From the NCBI GenBank assembly GCA_014379625.1, contig JACMLJ010000087.1, positions 1 to 64,000 on the forward strand: a stretch of 64,000 nt of DNA, in the 5' to 3' direction. Positions 54,301-61,521 of the stretch are shown one piece after another (position 1 is the first letter of the stretch; each line of letters begins with the position of its first letter). Below the pieces are notes generated by a model, which was not told where the DNA came from, searched no databases, and saw only the letters and a program-made list of their open reading frames with translations. Origin of the DNA: Ferruginibacter sp. Its GTDB lineage: Bacteria > Bacteroidota > Bacteroidia > Chitinophagales > Chitinophagaceae. A program made the translations under genes and the position numbers.

Positions 54301-54632
54301 GGATCAATGGTAATGCAACCGATGGAGTAAGAACCTTCGCCGTCAAATACCGGGGTAAAGGTTACGCCTGCATTGGTAGTTTTCCATACACCACCAGACG
54401 CGGCCGCTACATAGTATTCATAGATATTTGAGGGATTGACAGCGAGGTCAGCTATGCGGCCCGAAGTAATAGCGGGGCCAATGCTACGGAATTTCAATCC
54501 ATTCAATAAAGTAGCTGACAAGGTATCGGGGGTTGCCTGTTTTGTTATGGTTGGGGCTTTCTTATTTTGTGCGACAATTGAAGTAGAAATAAAGAAAAGT
54601 AAAACCCGTGTGCTGAACAAAAGAAATCGCAT
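51336..54632 (-). CDS. Large secreted Asp-box (BNR/VPS10-like) beta-propeller protein
   Basis: A 1,098-residue protein with a signal peptide (STRVLLFFISTSIVAQ). At least ten Asp-box turns of the S/T-x-D-x-G-x-x-W type are visible (SEDAGKSW, TTDGGKTW, STDAGATW, STDRGASW, SLDGGKNF, TNDGGKLW, NMDGGKTW, TIDGGQTW and others), so the first ~730 residues form two propellers like those of VPS10/sortilin or xyloglucanase families. The C-terminal ~350 residues hold an Ig-like fold and a coiled, charged tail (SIGEAINKVEEELEKKG). No hydrolase signature beyond the repeats is evident. Its true activity, if any, is unknown. Confidence 0.88.
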   Translation of the reverse strand: MRFLLFSTRVLLFFISTSIVAQNKKAPTITKQATPDTLSATLLNGLKFRSIGPAITSGRIADLAVNPSNIYEYYVAAASGGVWKTTNAGVTFTPVFDGEGSYSIGCITIDPGNPNTIWVGSGENNNQRSVAYGDGIYKSEDAGKSWKNMGLKNSEHIGKIVVDPTNADILYVAAYGPLWSSGGERGVYKTTDGGKTWKAILTVSENTGFSEVHIDPRNSNILYASAHQRQRKVFTYIGGGPESALYKSTDAGATWNKIMKGLPSGDIGRIGLAVSPVKPDLLFAVVEAYEGSGVYKSTDRGASWEKQSTYSSSGNYYQRIFCDPINTDKVFVINTYMGVSLDGGKNFKILGEKSKHIDNHVIWIDPKETNHLLVGCDGGLYESFDGAENWLFKPNLPITQFYKVSTDNALPFYGVHGGTQDNFSIGGPSQTISGNGIMNADWYFTSIGDGFESQIDQTDPNIVYAQSQYGGLVRYDKKTGEMLDIKPIEQEGEAALRWNWDAPLIISQFDNKRLYFASNKVFRTDDRGESWKLISGNLSSGIDRNKLPVMGKVWSMDAVAKNGSTDIYGNITTLAESKLDDQLLYAGTDDGLIHVTNDGGKLWTRIDNISGVPEKTYVNQIIASKHNRNTVYATFNHHRYGDFHPYVFKNMDGGKTWNAIQHNLPERGTAYTIAEDHVNADLLFVGTEFGVYFTIDGGQTWTQLKAGLPTIAIRDIELQKRENDLVLATFGRGFYILDDYSVLRNLKKEALAKPAVIFPVKDALMYEQSISLGVRGKGFQGESFFTVANPKPGAVFTYHLKEDIKTLKEKRQEKEKEKIKKGEAPYYISIDSMRLEDEQPAPHLLFTISDEGGNVVRKIKAGAKKGIQRIVWDFRYAPFGPINLIPYDESFVFGGSETGFMALPGTYKVSLSKFEDGIYTELATPQTFKTVLLNMASLPATDKKSLQDFSIKVAELRRATSGADNYRIELVNKLKYIKPAIFETPQLAVSISKDIFEIEKRLNAVNNLLNGDASLAKREFETVPSINGRISSIVGSLWRTTAAPTQTYQQSYALAAKQFAPVLEEIKSIGEAINKVEEELEKKGAPYTPGRVPGWKQN

Positions 54633-54783
54633 ATTGCAAAAAGTTTATTTGGTAAAAAAATTGAATTGGAAGTTACAGAAAGAAATTTAACGGCAACGCT
54701 TTATCAAAGCTAACATTTGAAAGGAAGGGGGAAAAAGTTAAGATAAATACGAATAAATAAAAGCTGCCGGCGGGTACCGAAAT

Positions 54784-54813
54784 AAAAAAAGGACCAGGAT
54801 AGAAATCCAGTCC
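54784..54813 (-). terminator. Terminator-like hairpin upstream of the Asp-box gene
   Basis: On the minus strand GGAC-TGGAT, loop TTCT, ATCC-TG-GTCC pairs (54791-54813) and is followed by seven T residues (54784-54790). It lies within what would be the 5' leader of the Asp-box gene. Confidence 0.55.
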
Positions 54814-54882
54814 CGTTTTAAAATCCAATATCCTATGAAAAACCGAAACGAAGATATAGTATGATTTTAACTTTTACAACTA

Positions 54883-54928
54883 CCGTTTAAGGGCATTTAG
54901 TAAACGGCATGTTTGGTACAGTAAACGG
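54883..54928. promoter_or_regulatory. TAAACGG site cluster
   Basis: CCGTTTA (54883-54889) is inverted relative to TAAACGG (54901-54907), and another TAAACGG (54922-54928) is exactly 21 bases on, two helical turns. A candidate operator upstream of the DsbA-like gene. Confidence 0.4.
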
Positions 54929-55209
54929 TAAATTTTGTGGTAAACCAAGGATAATTTTTAACTCGCCGCTGCTTCGTTTCCCATGCGGGGTTTACTCCAG
55001 CCGCCAGGATAAAAAAACTTCAAACAAGTTGTCACTTTTTTGGTAGATGATCATTAATGAAATGGGGGCATTTTTACTTTAGCAAATTTGTACATTTGAA
55101 ATTCAAGCGCTTTCCTTTAGTTTTAATCGCTCCGGTTAATTTACTTCCTTACGGAAGCTGCCTAATTTAAATAAAACCTCCGGAAGAAAAATTGTCCCAA
55201 CTTTGCAGG

Positions 55210-55866
55210 ATGGATAAACCAATACTGATTTATTGCTACGACGCTTACTGCGGATGGTGTTATGCATTTAGTCCGGTGATAAAAAAAATTTCCGGTGATT
55301 ACAAGGACCAGCTTGAATTTGAGGTATTAAGTGGCGGAATGATCATAAGTGAAAAAGCCAGGCACATAAGTGTTACAGCAGGCTATATTCAACAGGCATA
55401 TAAAGTTGTGGAAGAACACACGGGTATTAAATTTGGCGCAGATTATTTATGGCATATCAACAATCCCGACGGGAGTGACTGGTACCCCTCTTCAGAAAAA
55501 CCTGCCATTGCACTTTGCATTTTCAAAGAATTCTATCCTGAAAGGCAAATTGAATTTGCTGCTGATCTGCAATATGCCCTGCATTTCGAAGGCAGGGATT
55601 TATGCGATGATGAAGCTTACCGGCATTTGCTGGAGAAATATTCCATCCAGGAGGAAACTTTTTATACCAAATTGAAAAATGAAGAATATAAAGACAGGGC
55701 TTATTATGAATTTGCGCTTTGCAAACAATTACAGGTAACGGGCTACCCGGCAGTATTGATGCAGTTAAGTGAAACTAAATTTCATTTATTGTCACGCGGC
55801 TATACCGCTTACGAAGAATTGAAAGACAGGATTGATGAAGTACTAAAAGAAACGGTTCAAGGATAA
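55210..55866 (+). CDS. DsbA/FrnE-like thiol oxidoreductase
   Basis: A 218-residue cytosolic protein of the DsbA family (FrnE-like branch). The active site is C14-G-W-C17 in YCYDAYCGWCYAFSP, and the cis-proline segment is VTGYPAVLMQL. There is no signal peptide, as in FrnE-type proteins. A TTG 18 bases earlier is in frame, but ATG 55210 is followed directly by the family start (MDKPILIYC). It is probably involved in intracellular thiol redox or 2-hydroxychromene-isomerase-like chemistry. No operon partner. Confidence 0.9.
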   Translation: MDKPILIYCYDAYCGWCYAFSPVIKKISGDYKDQLEFEVLSGGMIISEKARHISVTAGYIQQAYKVVEEHTGIKFGADYLWHINNPDGSDWYPSSEKPAIALCIFKEFYPERQIEFAADLQYALHFEGRDLCDDEAYRHLLEKYSIQEETFYTKLKNEEYKDRAYYEFALCKQLQVTGYPAVLMQLSETKFHLLSRGYTAYEELKDRIDEVLKETVQG

Positions 55867-55916
55867 ATTTCCTAACTAAAAGACCCGGCGGCGGTGATCA
55901 ATAATGTAAGATCAAC

Positions 55917-56396
55917 TCATTTTTGCCTGCTATACCTGAATGTTGATTTTTTTTCCGTTATTATTTTTCCGTCATCGATCCACGCATAGAGCGAATCTTT
56001 GGTTATAAAACTGTATGAAATCCTTTTGGGATAATCATGTTGTGGGTTTTCAAATACAAAAATATTATTAGCGACGGATGTGAGCCTGAACGCAGTGGGT
56101 TGTCGGTTGTTCTGGTCCTCAACAGTGGAAGTATAAAAAATCCCCTCTTTTGTACAGCGCAGCGCCACTTTTTCTGTGGTTATGGTATCGTTACCCCTGA
56201 TCATAAAACCGCGGTTTTGCAAATAATCCTTATTTATTTTTTTCCATTCTTCGCCAATAGCACCCTTTTTTGTTTTCATTATCCATTTACCTTCCAATGC
56301 ATGTAATTGATCAAATATTGGATCGTTTTGTTTTTCCGTATTTATAAAAGCAGTAAGGGCAATAATAAAGATGACTGCTGCAAGGCCTTTTTTCAT
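55917..56396 (-). CDS. Secreted DUF6265-like protein
   Basis: A 159-residue protein with a signal segment (GLAAVIFIIALTAFINT). The pattern LEGKWIMKTKKGAIGEEWKKIN, then ALRCTKEGIFYTSTVEDQNNRQPTAFRLTS and VFENPQHDYPKRISY matches a lipocalin-like DUF6265 type family by memory. The start overlaps the TfoX-domain stop by 4 bases, so translation is coupled. Function unknown. Confidence 0.72.
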   Translation of the reverse strand: MKKGLAAVIFIIALTAFINTEKQNDPIFDQLHALEGKWIMKTKKGAIGEEWKKINKDYLQNRGFMIRGNDTITTEKVALRCTKEGIFYTSTVEDQNNRQPTAFRLTSVANNIFVFENPQHDYPKRISYSFITKDSLYAWIDDGKIITEKKSTFRYSRQK

Positions 56397-56740
56397 TTGT
56401 TCTTCTTTTTAGATGCTTTGGCAATTGGATTATAATCGAGCGCCAGTTTCAGCCAATATTCCAGTTTCTTTTCGGTAGCTAATGCAGTTTCTTCTACAAA
56501 CACGTACCCCTTCATTACTTTACCACTGATATCCATGGGTACACTCCCTTTCTTTTCCAGCACTTTTTCAAATATATCCGGGTTAAGCCGAACCATCAGC
56601 CGATCTTTTTGAACTCCTGCACACATTTTATCGTTTACCATAAAACATATTCCGCTGAACATTTTTTTCTCTTCGACATCCTGTTGACTGAGCGAAAAAA
56701 ATGCGCGTACCCTGTCCGCCAGCTTTTCATTATATGCCAT
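56393..56740 (-). CDS. TfoX/Sxy N-terminal domain protein
   Basis: A 115-residue protein of the TfoX N-terminal domain family: ADRVRAFFSLSQQDVEEKKMFSGICFMVNDKMCAGVQKDRLMVRLNP with the conserved MFSGICF core, then MKGYVFVEETAL and a Lys-rich tail. In gammaproteobacteria full-length TfoX/Sxy controls competence; single-domain homologues in Bacteroidota have no proven role. Overlaps the next gene by 4 bases and lies 11 bases after the DUF1801 gene. Confidence 0.85.
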   Translation of the reverse strand: MAYNEKLADRVRAFFSLSQQDVEEKKMFSGICFMVNDKMCAGVQKDRLMVRLNPDIFEKVLEKKGSVPMDISGKVMKGYVFVEETALATEKKLEYWLKLALDYNPIAKASKKKNK

Positions 56741-56751
56741 AAAAAAGGGTA

Positions 56752-57207
56752 TTATCTTTTTACATTTTCTTCATAAATGCGGATCCAGTCGGCTACGGTT
56801 ATTTTACCGGCCAGTTCACCTATTAATGTATAGGGTATAGTGTCCATTTTTTTAAAGCGGATACAACTTTTACCCATATCTAATTTAACTGTGGTACTTT
56901 TTGCATATTCTTTTAAAAACCAGTCCAGCAATTTTTTATCACCATACACTCCCATATGATACACAGCAATAAATTTTTTTTGTGAAGCAATATTCATAAA
57001 AGGCAAGGGCAGTTTTGGATCGCAATGGTATCCCGGCGGATACAATGTATGTGGCACTACATAACCAATCATACCATAGTTCATTTCTTCCTTAAAGCCT
57101 TTTGGTAAGTTTTCCAGGATTTCTTTCCTTAGCTTACTCATGGCCTCCTGCCGGTCAGCAGGTAATTCTATTAAATATTGCTCGGTGGATATAGCTGTTG
57201 ATTGCAT
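56752..57207 (-). CDS. DUF1801 domain protein
   Basis: A 151-residue cytosolic protein with the DUF1801 (YdhG/YjdI-like) fold: EQYLIELPADRQEAMSKLRKEIL, FKEEMNYGMIGYVVP and the later GVYGDKKLLDWFLKEYAKS with KSCIRFKKMDTIPYTLIGELAGKITVADWIRIYEE. Related proteins include the iron chaperone-like YdhG/Fra type and 5-bromo-4-chloroindolyl-type enzymes, but the reaction here is unknown. It is in the same-strand cluster of small genes with TfoX-N and two VOC proteins. Confidence 0.85.
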   Translation of the reverse strand: MQSTAISTEQYLIELPADRQEAMSKLRKEILENLPKGFKEEMNYGMIGYVVPHTLYPPGYHCDPKLPLPFMNIASQKKFIAVYHMGVYGDKKLLDWFLKEYAKSTTVKLDMGKSCIRFKKMDTIPYTLIGELAGKITVADWIRIYEENVKR

Positions 57208-57372
57208 ATAGAAATTTATATTTTGGTGAATTATACACGCTCATAATATCTCGTTTTTTAAATCGAATAATGCATCGTGAACTGCTATTTTACAGGATCG
57301 GAAAATCAAAATTTTTCCCTTCCATATATCAGGGTCTTTAATAATTCGCAAACGTATTTCAGTGGTGCAAGT

Positions 57373-57753
57373 TCATAATGGTACTGAATGCAACGCTATC
57401 CGGTTACCTTCTGTATCCATAATCACTGCCATAAATCCATATTCAGGAGATATTTCTGTTTTAGGAACCATGATCGTTCCTCCTGCTGCTGTTACCTTAT
57501 CCAATACCTGCTGAACATCGGGATTCCCATTTAAATATATCAGCGGGCCGGCTGAAGATGGCTTATGAAAGCCTCCGCTGTCCACAACGGCGCCGCCAAT
57601 ACCCTTCATGGGGTCATCTACTGGGAACATCCGCATTTTTATATTCGGCATGTCCATGGGTATCATGCTGATACCCAGAATGGATTCATAAAATTTTTGT
57701 GCCCGCTCCAAATCTGTTGCGGGAATTTCGAACCAGCTAATTGCATTGTCCAT
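57373..57753 (-). CDS. VOC family protein (glyoxalase/bleomycin-resistance type), first of two
   Basis: A 126-residue protein from the ATG for MDNAISWFEIPATDLERAQKFYESIL; an ATG 21 bases earlier is in frame. The two beta-alpha-beta-beta-beta modules are short: WFEIPATDLERAQKFY and, after a Gly-rich turn, DKVTAAGGTIMVPKTEISPEYGFMAVIMDTEGNRIALHS. Metal-binding positions resemble glyoxalase-like VOC enzymes. It belongs to the small-gene cluster. The substrate is unknown. Confidence 0.87.
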   Translation of the reverse strand: MDNAISWFEIPATDLERAQKFYESILGISMIPMDMPNIKMRMFPVDDPMKGIGGAVVDSGGFHKPSSAGPLIYLNGNPDVQQVLDKVTAAGGTIMVPKTEISPEYGFMAVIMDTEGNRIALHSVPL

Positions 57754-57801
57754 AAGTTTAATTTTTGCCCCCATAAAATAATCAGGAGGAATGTTTGTAT
57801 T

Positions 57802-58215
57802 TTATTTTGTTACAGCAGTTAACATTTTTTCATATTCGGTATCATTGGGTTCCCAAAGTTCTACCCGGTTTCCTTCTCCATCCAGGATATGTACGAATTT
57901 CCCGTATTCATAATTTTCAATTTCATCTACTATCGTTACACCCTCATTTATTAGTGCAGCAACAAGTAGTTCTAAATTTTCTACGCGGTAATTGATCATG
58001 TATTGCCGGGATGTTTCGCCAAAGTAAGCAGTGTCATCCGCAAACGGGCTCCACGCTGTAAAACCTTTTTTTGTGCTATCATCCGAATGGCGCCATTCAA
58101 AACTGGTTCCGTAGGTATCCGTAACCAAACCCAAATGTTTTTCATACCATTCTCTTTGCAGGCCGGGATTTTTGCATCTAAAGAAGATGCCGCCAACAGC
58201 AGTTGTTTTTTTCAT
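57802..58215 (-). CDS. VOC family protein, second of two
   Basis: A 137-residue paralogue of the VOC superfamily, starting at the ATG for MKKTTAVGGIFFRCKNPGLQREWYEKHLGLV. Its second half reads NLELLVAALINEGVTIVDEIENYEYGKFVHILDGEGNRVELWEPND, with the typical ILDGEGNRVELWEP ending. It lies 48 bases upstream of the first VOC gene on the same strand but differs in sequence, so it is not a recent duplicate. Function unknown. Confidence 0.87.
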   Translation of the reverse strand: MKKTTAVGGIFFRCKNPGLQREWYEKHLGLVTDTYGTSFEWRHSDDSTKKGFTAWSPFADDTAYFGETSRQYMINYRVENLELLVAALINEGVTIVDEIENYEYGKFVHILDGEGNRVELWEPNDTEYEKMLTAVTK

Positions 58216-58312
58216 TAGGAGCATTTTAAAATTTCAATGTAGTTTCTTTAAGCCCAACCCACAAATCAAAATTACCGGTACACCGCATTGCTAAATGGAG
58301 ATTTTTGTTCCG

Positions 58313-58361
58313 GGTTCATACAGGCGGCAATGCGCATTAAAATGAACCGCCTGATTTTTTT
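58313..58361 (+). terminator. Orphan plus-strand terminator-like hairpin with alternative fold
   Basis: CAGGCGG (58321-58327) pairs with CCGCCTG (58347-58353), followed by A and seven T residues (58355-58361). GGTTCAT (58313-58319) can instead pair with ATGAACC (58342-58348), excluding the first stem. The strand has no annotated plus-strand gene ending here. Confidence 0.5.
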
Positions 58362-58459
58362 CGTGCAATTAAAATAATCATTTATTTTTTATTTTCAAAC
58401 TTTTGTCCCCGTCCCGCGAAAGGAAGTTTTGTACACCTTTTTCAAAAAGCTTCCGGGCA

Positions 58460-58478
58460 GCAGGGTTTGTTAACCCGC
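58460..58478 (-). terminator. Probable terminator of the DUF1761 gene
   Basis: Minus strand: GCGGGTT, loop AACA, AACCC-T-GC, then a pyrimidine-rich CTTTTTG tract about 10 bases on. It lies 10 bases downstream of the stop. The T-run is offset, so confidence is moderate. Confidence 0.4.
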
Positions 58479-58488
58479 CGTGAGGGGC

Positions 58489-58923
58489 TTATCGCCACAA
58501 GCCGATAATAGCGCCCATTAAGGTCAATCCCACCAGGCTATAACCGCCATTGATGCAAATTACCCTACCGCTCCGATGCTCAAATAATCCATGCATTGCG
58601 ACAGCGCAAAACACCCATATGCCAGCAAGGAACCCGGCGATTGCCCCCCAGGTAATATCTGTTTTTTGAATACATCCTTCAGGACAAGTGGCAGGCCCAT
58701 CGGCCAGGAACATGGCTAAATTGGCCGCCATGATGAGTGAAAGGATAAAGGCAATCCCATAGATCTTAAGCATATTGCCCTTTTTTATTTTTTCGAGGTC
58801 AAGTTTATTATCCGCCATCCACGCATTGCCAAATAATGCGGGCGAATACCAAACGCCCCCCAAAACAAAAGCGGATATACCTGCTACCAGTACCGCTAAC
58901 CAATTGATCGATGACATGTCCAT
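58489..58923 (-). CDS. DUF1761 domain integral membrane protein
   Basis: A 144-residue four-helix membrane protein of the DUF1761 family: WLAVLVAGISAFVLGGVWYSPALFGNAWMADNKLDLEKIKKGNMLKIYGIAFILSLIMAANLAMFL, with the family-typical LGGVWYSP and GNAWM pieces, then two more helices (WGAIAGFLAGIWVFCAVAMHGLFEHR, GGYSLVGLTLMGAIIGLW). The function of the family is unknown. It is divergent from the LytS-like kinase with about 93 bases between. Confidence 0.88.
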   Translation of the reverse strand: MDMSSINWLAVLVAGISAFVLGGVWYSPALFGNAWMADNKLDLEKIKKGNMLKIYGIAFILSLIMAANLAMFLADGPATCPEGCIQKTDITWGAIAGFLAGIWVFCAVAMHGLFEHRSGRVICINGGYSLVGLTLMGAIIGLWR

Positions 58924-59016
58924 AGTAAAGTTGTTGATGTTAAAATTATTTATTGAATTCCAAACTAATGTACAAACTTTACAATTGCAACCCCTTGCAG
59001 GATAAAGCCTATAATA

Positions 59017-60087
59017 ATGCCGATAAAACTGGATAATAACCCGATGAAGTTCGTAAACAACCGCGAACGGCTAAACGATATCGGGGTAAGGGTGTTGCTG
59101 GTACCATTGTTCGGTATCTCCATTCCATTACTTACACAAATGGTTCCTCATGCAAATTTTACCAACTGGCAGATCAAAACCAGCTATCTCTATACGATCA
59201 TGATCGCTTTTGTTATTTATGAAGGCTCCCGTTTTTTACTATTTACACTGCGCCATTATTTTGACTGGCTGAATAAACCTGCAAAAAAATTAATGGCCAT
59301 CATTATTACCATCCCGTTTTTTTGCGTGCCGGTAAGTATTTTGCTGTTGGTAACCTGGTACCATATTTTTTTGCACGGCAGCGTAAACTGGCAGGTTATA
59401 AAACTGTCGTGTATTATAATTACGGGTGCGGTGTTTTTTTTGGTAAATGTATACGAAACGGTTTTTGCGGTGAGGGACATGGCTGCTGATAAAATCAACA
59501 GGGAACAATTGGAACGGGCAAAAGCCGAGGCAGAACTGGAAGCCTTAAAAAATCAGGTTGACCCGCATTTTATTTTTAATTCTTTAAATACATTAAGCTA
59601 TCTAATTGAAACCAAACCTGTAAAAGCAAAGCAGTTTAATGATAACCTGGCCGATGTATACCGCTATATTTTGCAAAATAAAGCCCGTGACCTGGTATTA
59701 CTAAAAGACGAAATATATTTTTTGCAGGATTACTTTTCTTTATTAAAGATGCGGTTTGAGGAAGCAGTAATGATGAACATGGACATTCCCATTGAATTGT
59801 ATGACCAGTATTTGATCCCTCCGATCTCATTACAGGTTTTGGTTGAAAATGCCGTTAAGCACAATGAATTTTCTGATAATGCCCCTTTGAAAATAGAGGT
59901 AAGTCTGGAAGATGATATACTGGCTGTTTCCAATATTGTTAGAAAAAAGGCAGCGGGTAAACCATCTTCTAAAATCGGACTGCGTAATTTGAGCGAAAGG
60001 TATAAACTAACTGCTGATAAACTGCTTACGGTAAAAGAAGAGGAAAACAAGTTCCTTGTTTATTTACCCCTGCTAAAAATTGACTAA
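59017..60087 (+). CDS. Sensor histidine kinase, LytS/YehU type
   Basis: A 356-residue membrane kinase; an ATG at 59044 is an alternative start. Four membrane helices lie within about 20-150 with no extracellular sensor domain. The His_kinase domain (LytS type) has the phosphorylated H184 in QVDPHFIFNSLNTLSYLIE, and the ATPase region has VLVENAVKHNEFSDN (N box) and KIGLRNLSERYKL. It is 9 bases upstream of the LytTR response regulator and must pair with it. Ligand unknown. Confidence 0.94.
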   Translation: MPIKLDNNPMKFVNNRERLNDIGVRVLLVPLFGISIPLLTQMVPHANFTNWQIKTSYLYTIMIAFVIYEGSRFLLFTLRHYFDWLNKPAKKLMAIIITIPFFCVPVSILLLVTWYHIFLHGSVNWQVIKLSCIIITGAVFFLVNVYETVFAVRDMAADKINREQLERAKAEAELEALKNQVDPHFIFNSLNTLSYLIETKPVKAKQFNDNLADVYRYILQNKARDLVLLKDEIYFLQDYFSLLKMRFEEAVMMNMDIPIELYDQYLIPPISLQVLVENAVKHNEFSDNAPLKIEVSLEDDILAVSNIVRKKAAGKPSSKIGLRNLSERYKLTADKLLTVKEEENKFLVYLPLLKID

Positions 60088-60096
60088 GTACTTTGT

Positions 60097-60852
60097 ATGA
60101 AAATAATTATTATAGAAGATGAAAAGCCGGCTGCGGAAAACCTGCAGAAAGCCATTGCCCGATTCGACACCGGGATAGAGGTACAGGCTATCCTGGGCAG
60201 TGTTGAAACCTCTGTGGCCTGGATACGCACTAACCCATTGCCTGCATTGGTTTTTATGGATATTGAATTAACGGATGGAGTATCTTTTAAAATATTTGAT
60301 CAATGCACGGTAACCTGCCCTATCATTTTTACCACCGCTTATGATGAATACTGGCAGGAAGCCTTTGAGTACAACAGTATTGATTATTTATTAAAACCAA
60401 TTAAGCAGGAAAAATTAGTGATCGCTTTAAAGAAATACCATGCTCTCCGGCAGTATTTTGCCGCCAACCTTCAGCAGTTGGTTCACTGGCAGCAAACTAA
60501 CCATCATGAAAAATACAGGAAACGCTATTTGATAAAACGCGGATCAGATTATATTGCCGTCAAAATGGAAGACATCGCATATTTTTATGCCACGCACAAA
60601 CTGGTGTGTATGGTAGATAATAACAACCAGAAATATATCCTTGATAAATCCCTGGCTGACCTGGAAAAGGAACTCGACCCCGCTCAATTTTATCGGGCCA
60701 ACCGGAAATACCTTATCAGCATTAGCGCCATAAAAAAAATTAAATTGCATCCCATCAATAAATTACTGCTGGAAGTTGCTCCGCCCATCAAAGAAGAAAT
60801 CATTATCAGCCAGGAAAATGTTGCTGCCTTTAAATTTTGGATGGGTAGTTAG
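60097..60852 (+). CDS. LytTR family response regulator
   Basis: A 251-residue regulator partnered with the kinase 9 bases upstream. The receiver domain has acidic IIEDEKPAAENL, phosphoacceptor D55 in PALVFMDIELTDG, and K107 region DYLLKPIKQEKL. The LytTR DNA-binding domain is at about 145-248 (RYLIKRGSDYIAVKMEDIAYFYATHKLVCMVDNN, FYRANRKYLISISAIKKI). LytTR regulators usually bind direct repeats. Targets are not identifiable here. Confidence 0.95.
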   Translation: MKIIIIEDEKPAAENLQKAIARFDTGIEVQAILGSVETSVAWIRTNPLPALVFMDIELTDGVSFKIFDQCTVTCPIIFTTAYDEYWQEAFEYNSIDYLLKPIKQEKLVIALKKYHALRQYFAANLQQLVHWQQTNHHEKYRKRYLIKRGSDYIAVKMEDIAYFYATHKLVCMVDNNNQKYILDKSLADLEKELDPAQFYRANRKYLISISAIKKIKLHPINKLLLEVAPPIKEEIIISQENVAAFKFWMGS

Positions 60853-60876
60853 CAAAATGTTCCCCGCGTTTAATGT

Positions 60877-61515
60877 CTAATAAGGAACTTTTCGCAGGTC
60901 GTATAATGTAAAATGAAAACCACTCCTTCGTCGGGTATCCAGGGCATTACTTCCCGCAAGGATCCTGGATACATCCGAAAACTTAATAGTAGCTATATGG
61001 TCAGTAGATTCAATCAATTCCTTGGTAGAAACAGCCTGGTCCCAGGCTCCGCTACCAACTGGTGTAACCATTAGCAACATGCTGTCTTCCAAATATTCAA
61101 GTGGGTTGCTAAGGGTAAGCCTGTACCAATGGGTGGCAAGGTCATAGGTTACAGAGAAGCCGGGGCTGCCATTTTTTATTACAGCAAAACTGTCAACTAC
61201 CCCCCATGCAATCATACGGGGGCCAGTGGAAACCGGCTGCCACTTATTATTACCGGGATCATTAACCGTTATCGTCTGGTATCGCATATAGCTGTATAAC
61301 TGGCTTTCATCTGTATTATAAATAAGCATCCCCGGTACCGGATTGGTAACACCATTCATCTGCGGTAAACTAAGCCTTGGCAATACAAATGGTTTTGCGC
61401 TGGGGCCCAGGTCAAGTATTGCCGAACTGTTTGGTGAGGTGGTTCCAATTCCTACGGATTGCGCCCGGGCAAAACAAGAAAATAACAGTAGCGGAATGAT
61501 GATGATCTTTTTCAT
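60877..61515 (-). CDS. Secreted protein with GIGT-type repeat opening, unknown function
   Basis: A 212-residue protein with signal peptide (IIIIPLLLFSCFARAQ) followed by SVGIGTTSPNSSAILDLGPSAKPFVLPRL, a motif frequent in Bacteroidota secreted or tail-fibre-like proteins, and PVPGMLIYNTDESQLYSY. The rest is beta-rich with no catalytic motif. It ends 24 bases after the convergent LytTR gene stop. An ATG 6 bases earlier is possible. The name reflects visible pattern only. Confidence 0.72.
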   Translation of the reverse strand: MKKIIIIPLLLFSCFARAQSVGIGTTSPNSSAILDLGPSAKPFVLPRLSLPQMNGVTNPVPGMLIYNTDESQLYSYMRYQTITVNDPGNNKWQPVSTGPRMIAWGVVDSFAVIKNGSPGFSVTYDLATHWYRLTLSNPLEYLEDSMLLMVTPVGSGAWDQAVSTKELIESTDHIATIKFSDVSRILAGSNALDTRRRSGFHFTLYDLRKVPY

Positions 61516-61521
61516 AAACAT

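Larger units (their letters stand above)
54633..55209. other. 577-base noncoding region upstream of the DsbA-like gene
   Basis: No credible ORF. It holds a minus-strand terminator-like hairpin (54784-54813) and a cluster of TAAACGG sites (54883-54928). Just before the DsbA-like ATG there is a near-consensus -7 element, CAACTTTG. A leader RNA or small RNA on the minus strand would fit but is not shown. Confidence 0.5.
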
